DNA from: Verrucomicrobiota bacterium | GTDB taxonomy: Bacteria > Verrucomicrobiota > Verrucomicrobiia > Chthoniobacterales > UBA10450 | Length of the DNA: 10,198 nucleotides | Assembly: GCA_003219355.1 (NCBI GenBank) | Contig: QHOQ01000162.1 | Span: forward strand, 1-10,198 | Reading direction: 5' to 3' | In this document: piece after piece, positions 5,884 to 10,198 of the stretch | Position numbering within the stretch: position 1 is the stretch's first letter | Layout: the number at the start of each line of letters is the position of its first letter | Position numbers and translations under genes: made by a program | Notes under the pieces: generated by a model | What the model saw: the letters and a program-made list of their open reading frames with translations, nothing else | Told to the model about the DNA's origin: nothing | Database searches by the model: none

Positions 5884-6759
5884 ATGAAAAATGAGCCTCC
5901 AGCGATCGGGATCATCGGTGGCAGCGGTTTGTATCAGATGGAAGAGCTGCGCGATGCGACCGAACAAAAGGTCGACACTCCATTTGGATTGCCATCGGCC
6001 ATATTGGTCGGCGGAAAAATAAGCGGGCGTCAGGTTTATTTCTTACCACGGCATGGGCGCGGTCACCGAGTTCTGCCGCACGAATTAAATCACCGTGCCA
6101 ATATTTACGCGCTGCGGTCGCTCAACGTCCGCTGGATCATCTCAGTGGGAGCGGTGGGCAGTTTGCAGGAAAAATATGCGCCGCGAGACGTTTTGTTACC
6201 GTCGCAATTTTACGATCGCACGAGTTTGCGTGGCGCTCACACATTCTTCGGCGACGGCATTGCCGCGCATATCGCGTTCGCTGAGCCGATCAGCACAAAG
6301 CTGCGAAATCTTTTGGCGGAATCAGCGAAGTCTGTCGGCGTCACCGCTCACAATGGCGGCACCTACGTGAACATGGACGGCCCGGCGTTTTCCACGCGCG
6401 CGGAATCGGAGCTGAATCGCCGCTACGGTTTCGACGTAATCGGGATGACCAATCTTCCGGAAGCGAAATTGGCCCGCGAAGCGGAGATCGCGCTCGCGAC
6501 TATGGCGATGGTTACCGATTACGATTGCTGGAAGGTAGAGGAGGAACCGGTTTCCGCCCAGACCGTCATCGGTCATTTGATCGCGAACGCGGAAACGGCC
6601 AGGAAGGTGCTCGTCGACGTAATTCCACGCATCCCGAAGGAGCCGAACTGGCCGGAACATTTTGCGCTCGATACCGCGCTCGTCACCGACCGCAAGCTTT
6701 GGCCAAAAGCCACAGTCGAAAAGTTAAAACCGATTTTGGGGCGATTCCTCGCTGGATGA
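5884..6759 (+). CDS. mtnP: S-methyl-5'-thioadenosine phosphorylase
   Basis: MtnP cleaves methylthioadenosine with phosphate to adenine and 5-methylthioribose-1-phosphate, the entry to methionine salvage from polyamine and related pathways. The 291-residue protein is a PNP/MTAP family 2 nucleoside phosphorylase. It has the phosphate loop GIIGGSGLY (9-17), PRHGRGH (55-61), ELNHRANIYAL (67-77), NMDGPAFSTRAES (163-175), GMTNLPEAKLARE (187-199) and TDYDCW (211-216). The DCW segment and the MTNLPE segment favour methylthioadenosine over purine nucleosides. The ATG at 5884 sits shortly before the first motif. The gene is transcribed alone, divergent from miaB and convergent with bioF. Its stop lies 2 bp before an inverted-repeat pair that may end transcription. 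In organisms with the futalosine menaquinone route a relative acts on futalosine, so substrate assignment is strong but not certain. Confidence 0.93.
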   Translation: MKNEPPAIGIIGGSGLYQMEELRDATEQKVDTPFGLPSAILVGGKISGRQVYFLPRHGRGHRVLPHELNHRANIYALRSLNVRWIISVGAVGSLQEKYAPRDVLLPSQFYDRTSLRGAHTFFGDGIAAHIAFAEPISTKLRNLLAESAKSVGVTAHNGGTYVNMDGPAFSTRAESELNRRYGFDVIGMTNLPEAKLAREAEIALATMAMVTDYDCWKVEEEPVSAQTVIGHLIANAETARKVLVDVIPRIPKEPNWPEHFALDTALVTDRKLWPKATVEKLKPILGRFLAG

Positions 6760-6761
6760 GA

Positions 6762-6845
6762 ACGGCGCGCACGGAGTGACGCGCCCTACCGACCAGAGGC
6801 GAACACGCGCACAAAGGTAGGGCGGGTCAGTCCTCTGCCCGCCGT
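6762..6845. repeat. Inverted pair of hairpin repeats at the mtnP/bioF junction
   Basis: The left unit (6762-6790) read on the minus strand and the right unit (6816-6845) read on the plus strand both begin GGTAGGGCG and are about 80% identical, separated by 25 bp. Each unit also folds on its own. The left has stem GGCGCG/CGCGCC, a bulged base, inner stem CAC/GTG and a 3-nt loop. The right has GGCGGG/CCCGCC, the same bulged base, CAG/CTG and a 4-nt loop. Both stem changes are compensatory. The right unit contains the bioF stop and last five codons. The pair could be a bidirectional terminator or a REP-type element. Confidence 0.75.
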
Positions 6846-8017
6846 TCGTTCGCACGTTTGATCGCTTCGCAAAGCGATCGGATTTGATTTTCTCCGTGCG
6901 ACGCAGTCACGGTAATGCGCAATCGGGCGGAACCTTTGGCCACGGTTGGATAACGAATCGCTGGAACAAGGAATCCTTCACTTTGCAGCGCCGACGCCAG
7001 ATCGATTGCAGCTTGCTCATCGCCAACGATCCACGGAAATATCGTGCTGCTGGCAACGCCAGCTTTTTCATTCAGCTCATTGCGAGGAAGAAGGTCCTGC
7101 ATCAGACGGATTCTTTCCCAAAGCAAGCGCCTGCGCTCTTCTCCTTCACTCGATCCGAGGAAATTAACGGCAGCCAGGGCCGCGGACACGATGCCGGGCG
7201 GCGGAGCCGTGGAATAAATAAACGAACGCGCTCGATTAACCAGCCATTCGATGAGACTGCGAGAACCGCAGATGTAGCCGCCACTTGCGCCGAGGGCCTT
7301 GCTTAGCGTTCCCATCTGAACATCGACGTCGTCGCTTAAGTTCTGCGCGGCAGCGAGACCGCGACCATTTGGACCGATCACACCGACAGCGTGCGCTTCA
7401 TCAAGCATTAACAGGGCGCCAAAACGTTTTTTTAATTCGATCAGTTCGTGCAACGGTGCGCGATCACCGTCCATCGAAAAGACAGACTCGGTGAGGATGA
7501 GGATGCGCTTGCCCGCATGCTCCCGCCGCGCCCATTCGAGATGATTCTCCAGTTTGCCCAGATGATTGTGCGGAAATACTCGCAGAATGGCGCCGCTCAG
7601 TTTTGCGCCATCGATCAATGAAGCGTGGCAAAGTTTGTCGAGCAAGATGACGTCATCCTTGCCGACTAAAGTCGGCACCGTACCGAGCGCGGCGGCGTAT
7701 CCGCTGCTGAAGGAAAGTGCGGCTTCTGTTTCTTTCCACTTCGCCAGGGCAGCCTCCAAACGCAAATGTGGCGATTGCGTCCCGCTGACCAACCGCGAAG
7801 CTCCAGCGCCGACCCCAAATTCTCTGATCGCGCCAATTGCTGCCTCGCGTAATCGAGAATCGCCCGCGAGCCCGAGATAATCGTTGGAGGAAAAATTGAT
7901 CAACAGTCGCCCGCCGATTTGGGCTTCCGGTCCTTGCGCGCTGCTGATTTCGCGCAACTTGCGCTCCAGCGAACGCGCTCGGAGCGCCTGCAATTGCTCC
8001 TGAAAAAGTTCGCCCAT
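6827..8017 (-). CDS. bioF: 8-amino-7-oxononanoate synthase
   Basis: BioF is a PLP enzyme that condenses pimeloyl-ACP (or pimeloyl-CoA) with alanine to give 8-amino-7-oxononanoate, the first ring-building step of biotin synthesis. The 396 residues are a typical length. Motifs are NFSSNDYLGL (41-50), GAGASRLVSGT (70-80), His131 in the CHASLIDGA segment, TESVFSMDGD (176-185), DEAHAVG (206-212) and the PLP lysine Lys240 in GTLSKALGASGGY. Other alpha-oxoamine synthases (Kbl, ALA synthase) share the fold, but the CHASLIDGA and DEAHAVGVIG segments fit BioF best. It follows the carboxypeptidase gene by 56 bp on the same strand, without other bio genes nearby. The last five residues (RRAED) and the stop are encoded by a palindromic repeat. 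Confidence 0.9.
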   Translation of the reverse strand: MGELFQEQLQALRARSLERKLREISSAQGPEAQIGGRLLINFSSNDYLGLAGDSRLREAAIGAIREFGVGAGASRLVSGTQSPHLRLEAALAKWKETEAALSFSSGYAAALGTVPTLVGKDDVILLDKLCHASLIDGAKLSGAILRVFPHNHLGKLENHLEWARREHAGKRILILTESVFSMDGDRAPLHELIELKKRFGALLMLDEAHAVGVIGPNGRGLAAAQNLSDDVDVQMGTLSKALGASGGYICGSRSLIEWLVNRARSFIYSTAPPPGIVSAALAAVNFLGSSEGEERRRLLWERIRLMQDLLPRNELNEKAGVASSTIFPWIVGDEQAAIDLASALQSEGFLVPAIRYPTVAKGSARLRITVTASHGENQIRSLCEAIKRANERRAED

Positions 8018-8027
8018 GTTGTTTGAG

Positions 8028-8035
8028 CTCTTCCT
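8028..8035 (-). promoter_or_regulatory. Ribosome binding site of bioF
   Basis: AGGAAGAG on the minus strand, 10 nt before the bioF ATG at 8017. It is the clearest purine-rich Shine-Dalgarno-like sequence in the window; most other genes lack one. It supports the chosen bioF start. Confidence 0.55.
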
Positions 8036-8073
8036 GAGCGAACCTCACCGGCACGGCTTGAGGCGTCGCACCT

Positions 8074-9219
8074 CTAGTGCATATGTTCCGCCATGCCCGT
8101 CAAAGCCGGTCGGCTCGGAGATCCATTATTATTCAGGCTCCAGAGACCCCAGGAAAGCAAGGCAGATGCGTCGCGCCACACCCCCGCTTTGCTGTCGCCG
8201 AGCACGACGACGATGATGTCACGGCCCGGCCGCGCCCCGCTGCAAATCAAGCAATGCCCAGCGGCCTCCGTGTAACCGGTCTTCATGCCGTTACAATAAG
8301 GAAGCCGTCTGAGAACTTTGTTTGTGTTTTCGAGCTCACGGGTCCGGCCGTTGGCAAAGCGAAAGACAAGCTGCGGAAGACAAACGATCGAACGGATTGT
8401 CGAATTGGCGTAGGCCACACGGGCGATCAGTGAAAGATCGCGCGCCGACGAGTATTGACCCGGAATGGGTAAGCCGTTCGGATTCACGAAATGCGAATGA
8501 GTCGCCCCGACTTCGCGCGCACGCCTGTTCATAACTTCCGCAAATGCTTCCACACTGCCGGCATTATCACGCGCCAGACATCGAGCGACATCGTTTGGGC
8601 TTTTCACGAGCAATGCTCGGAGCAAATCGATTCGCTGATATGTGTCGCCCGGTTTAATATTCAGCTTCACCGGATCGGCCATGGTATCCACTGTCTGGAC
8701 AGTAACAGGCTGATCCAAAAAACCGTGCTCGGCGACGATCAGAGCCGTAAGCAATTTTTGCGTGCTGGCAGCTGCGCGCACCTCGTCTGCATTTTTTTCG
8801 TACAATATTTGGCCGTTATTCGCATCCACCACAATCACTGAAGCCGCGCCGGTCTTCGGTATACCGTCGGGCGTGTACTCCGTTGGCGCTGGTGTTGATT
8901 CTGGTGTTTGCTTCGGCTTTGCATGCGTCCGGTGTGAGCGTGCACGAGTCGATTTCTCAGTCTGCGTCTTCCGAGCGGGACTAGGCGAGACATCGTCATC
9001 TTCTTTATCTTTCGCCGTAGCCCCGCGCGTCTTCCGAGCAGCAGTGGGCGCAACATCGACATCCTCTTTATCTTTTGCTGTAACCGCTCGCGCCTTCCGA
9101 ACGGGCCCGGACGTGACACCGCTTGGCCGGACCGCCTCATCTTCGGTACCCTGACCCCATGCAGTAAGCGCAAATGTCAATGCCCAGAGGAGCAAGATCC
9201 GATTGCGCCACAATTTCAT
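8074..9219 (-). CDS. Secreted D-alanyl-D-alanine carboxypeptidase (peptidase S11)
   Basis: This family of penicillin-binding proteins removes the terminal D-Ala from peptidoglycan stem peptides in the periplasm. The 381-residue protein starts with a signal peptide: basic KLWRNR, then a hydrophobic core to about 21, with a possible cut after Gly22. Next comes a charged, low-complexity stretch (about 23-120) holding two 21-residue repeats (41-61, 62-82) with TAKDKED cores. The catalytic domain follows, with SxxK Ser152-Lys155 (STQK), SxN Ser207-Asn209 (SPN) and KTG Lys313-Gly315. It ends soon after the S11 domain, without the extra C-terminal domain and amphipathic anchor of PBP5, so it is DacF-like or a minimal form. 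The ATG at 9219 is the one that gives the signal peptide; no Shine-Dalgarno sequence is visible. It lies between the glyoxalase-fold gene (65 bp upstream) and bioF. Confidence 0.9.
   Translation of the reverse strand: MKLWRNRILLLWALTFALTAWGQGTEDEAVRPSGVTSGPVRKARAVTAKDKEDVDVAPTAARKTRGATAKDKEDDDVSPSPARKTQTEKSTRARSHRTHAKPKQTPESTPAPTEYTPDGIPKTGAASVIVVDANNGQILYEKNADEVRAAASTQKLLTALIVAEHGFLDQPVTVQTVDTMADPVKLNIKPGDTYQRIDLLRALLVKSPNDVARCLARDNAGSVEAFAEVMNRRAREVGATHSHFVNPNGLPIPGQYSSARDLSLIARVAYANSTIRSIVCLPQLVFRFANGRTRELENTNKVLRRLPYCNGMKTGYTEAAGHCLICSGARPGRDIIVVVLGDSKAGVWRDASALLSWGLWSLNNNGSPSRPALTGMAEHMH
8974..9099 (-). repeat. 63-bp tandem repeat in the carboxypeptidase linker
   Basis: Two adjacent 63-bp units agree at 49 of 63 bases and 14 of 21 residues, and a third copy begins (RKT) before diverging. 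They encode a lysine/aspartate-rich linker between the signal peptide and the catalytic domain. The period is a multiple of three, so copy-number change would keep the frame. Confidence 0.85.
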
Positions 9220-9250
9220 GAGCCGGAAATTAGCGATACAATTTCGATTG

Positions 9251-9273
9251 GCGCAAGTCGCTCGGCGACGCGC
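9251..9273. other. GC-rich hairpin between glyoxalase and carboxypeptidase genes
   Basis: GTCGC (9257-9261) pairs with GCGAC (9265-9269) around TCG, extended by GCGC/GCGC with a 2-nt bulge. It sits in the 65-bp gap between two leftward genes. No T-run follows on either strand, so it is more likely an mRNA structure than a terminator, and it may be chance. Confidence 0.3.
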
Positions 9274-9284
9274 AGAACTTCGAC

Positions 9285-9668
9285 CTATGACTTCGCCCCG
9301 CGCTCAATCAGCTCGACCTCGTATCCTTCCGGCGCGTCGATGAAAGCAATTTTGCTACTGCCGGTTGAATGCGGCCCGTCCGACAACGGATAGCCTTTCG
9401 CTGCCGCTTCCCTCGCAAACTTTTCCAGGTCGTCCACCTCAAAAGCGAGATGCGTAAGATCAGGACCGACCGCGACCGGGCCGCTCTCGTCGAATTTGCA
9501 AATCTCGATCTCCTCGTCCCCTTCGGGCGCTTTCAAAAAAACCAGCTGCGAGCCGCGGCCCGAGGTGTGGCGACGAAGCTCCTTGAGTCCGAGCACATCT
9601 TTATAAAACGAGACCGTCTTCTCCAGATCGCGCACCCGATAGCGGGTGTGTAAGAGTTTTTTGATCAT
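9285..9668 (-). CDS. Glyoxalase I family protein (lactoylglutathione lyase-like)
   Basis: The 127-residue vicinal-oxygen-chelate protein has the length and two beta-alpha-beta-beta-beta modules of bacterial glyoxalase I. The four metal ligands of E. coli GloA have visible counterparts: His7 (LLHTRYRV), Glu55 (EIEICKF), His73 (LTHLAFEV) and Glu119 (YEVELIE). The family isomerises the methylglyoxal-glutathione hemithioacetal to S-lactoylglutathione. Whether this organism uses glutathione is not visible, so a related thiol or another substrate is possible. The ATG at 9668 gives the standard N-terminus; AGGGG lies too far upstream (16 nt) to be an ideal ribosome-binding site. It is first in the leftward glyoxalase-carboxypeptidase-bioF series and divergent from ubiX across 57 bp. 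Confidence 0.82.
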   Translation of the reverse strand: MIKKLLHTRYRVRDLEKTVSFYKDVLGLKELRRHTSGRGSQLVFLKAPEGDEEIEICKFDESGPVAVGPDLTHLAFEVDDLEKFAREAAAKGYPLSDGPHSTGSSKIAFIDAPEGYEVELIERGAKS

Positions 9669-9711
9669 GCCGTATCTTATTGCCCCTGTACCGGATTAAA
9701 TTCAAACTCAG

Positions 9712-9717
9712 GATAAT
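9712..9717 (+). promoter_or_regulatory. Candidate -10 box of ubiX
   Basis: GATAAT matches 5 of 6 positions of the sigma70 -10 box and ends 8 nt before the ubiX ATG at 9726, so the transcript would start at or near the start codon. No good -35 box lies at the right distance, so confidence is low. The only purine-rich sequence (AGG, 9723-9725) touches the ATG. Confidence 0.2.
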
Positions 9718-9725
9718 TTCTCAGG

Positions 9726-10198
9726 ATGAAACTTGTCATTGCCGCGACCGGTGCGAGCGGAACGATTTATCTGCAAAGATTGCTCGAGCAGATCGATCGC
9801 CGCGCGCACGAGGTTCATCTCGTCATGAGCGCGCACGCGCAATTAGTTGCGAAGCAGGAGCTCGAAGATTTCAAGATTCCTCGGAGCGTCTCGCAACATC
9901 CGGAAAATGATCTCAACGTCCCGTTTGTGAGTGGATCGGCCCGCTTCGATGCGATGGTGATCGTTCCCTGCTCAATGGCTACTCTTGGGCGAATCGCCTC
10001 CGGTTCCAGCGACAGCGCCTTATTGCGCGCCGCCGATGTTTTCTTGAAGGAACGCCGAAAGTTAATTCTCGTTCCACGCGAGACGCCGTGGAATTTGATT
10101 CACGCGCGCAACGTCGTGACCGTGATCGAGGCGGGGTCGATTATTCTGCCCGCAATTCCTTCTTTCTACAGCCGGCCAGATTCCGTCACCGCTGTCGT
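9726..10198 (+). CDS. ubiX: Flavin prenyltransferase UbiX (3' end outside the window)
   Basis: UbiX links dimethylallyl phosphate to FMN, making prenylated FMN, the cofactor of UbiD-type decarboxylases in ubiquinone or menaquinone synthesis and other pathways. 157 residues are visible; the family is about 190-210 long, so perhaps 40 residues are missing. Motifs are the N-terminal MKLVIAATGASG with the FMN-phosphate loop, PCSMATL (81-87), RAADVFLKERR (101-111), LVPRETP (115-121) and the ILPAIPSFYSRP segment (140-151). The ATG at 9726 fits the usual N-terminus. There is no usable Shine-Dalgarno sequence, and a -10-like GATAAT lies 8 nt upstream. A UbiD partner is not in the window. The frame is intact to the edge. 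Confidence 0.94.
   Translation, partial: MKLVIAATGASGTIYLQRLLEQIDRRAHEVHLVMSAHAQLVAKQELEDFKIPRSVSQHPENDLNVPFVSGSARFDAMVIVPCSMATLGRIASGSSDSALLRAADVFLKERRKLILVPRETPWNLIHARNVVTVIEAGSIILPAIPSFYSRPDSVTAV

Noticed and set aside
8040..8073. Small inverted repeat CCTCA/TGAGG between carboxypeptidase and bioF
   Set aside because: The stem is only 5 bp with an 11-nt loop and no T-run, too weak to call a terminator.

Overview
The window looks like a chromosomal segment from a Gram-negative bacterium, most likely a soil member of the Verrucomicrobiota/PVC group. That placement rests on the flavour of the proteins, the moderate GC content, the poor Shine-Dalgarno usage and the abundance of short GC-rich palindromes; it is an inference, not a demonstration. 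It starts at the replication-initiation locus: dnaA and dnaN run rightward from the left edge. The usual recF/gyrB partners do not follow. Instead dnaN runs tail-to-tail into a leftward block.

Layout. Positions 1-198 are the region upstream of dnaA (possible oriC flank). dnaA (199-1563) and dnaN (1695-2792) are on the plus strand. A leftward group follows: miaB (tRNA ms2i6A methylthiotransferase), a six-helix membrane protein of unknown function coupled to miaB by an ATGA overlap, and a family 9 glycosyltransferase whose end overlaps the end of dnaN by 11 bp. Divergent from miaB is mtnP (5'-methylthioadenosine phosphorylase). A second leftward group (glyoxalase-fold protein, secreted D-Ala-D-Ala carboxypeptidase, bioF) converges on mtnP. 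At the right edge ubiX (flavin prenyltransferase) starts rightward and is cut off by the window end.

The genes are housekeeping: replication start, tRNA modification, methionine salvage, biotin synthesis, envelope glycosylation, peptidoglycan trimming and prenylated-flavin supply. They do not form one pathway, and I see no defence system, phage, transposase, CRISPR array or RNA gene.

The unusual signal is a set of short palindromic repeats, both between and inside genes. Three leftward genes (glycosyltransferase, miaB, bioF) have their last codons inside such palindromes. A further palindrome sits in frame in the linker of MiaB. The mtnP/bioF junction holds two inverted hairpin units that differ by compensatory base-pair changes, which suggests the fold itself is maintained. 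Several units share a (T/G)GTAG head followed by a G-rich stem and GTC, so they may belong to one dispersed, possibly REP-like family. Most genes lack a Shine-Dalgarno sequence, and mtnP and ubiX have possible -10 boxes so close to the ATG that near-leaderless mRNAs are plausible.
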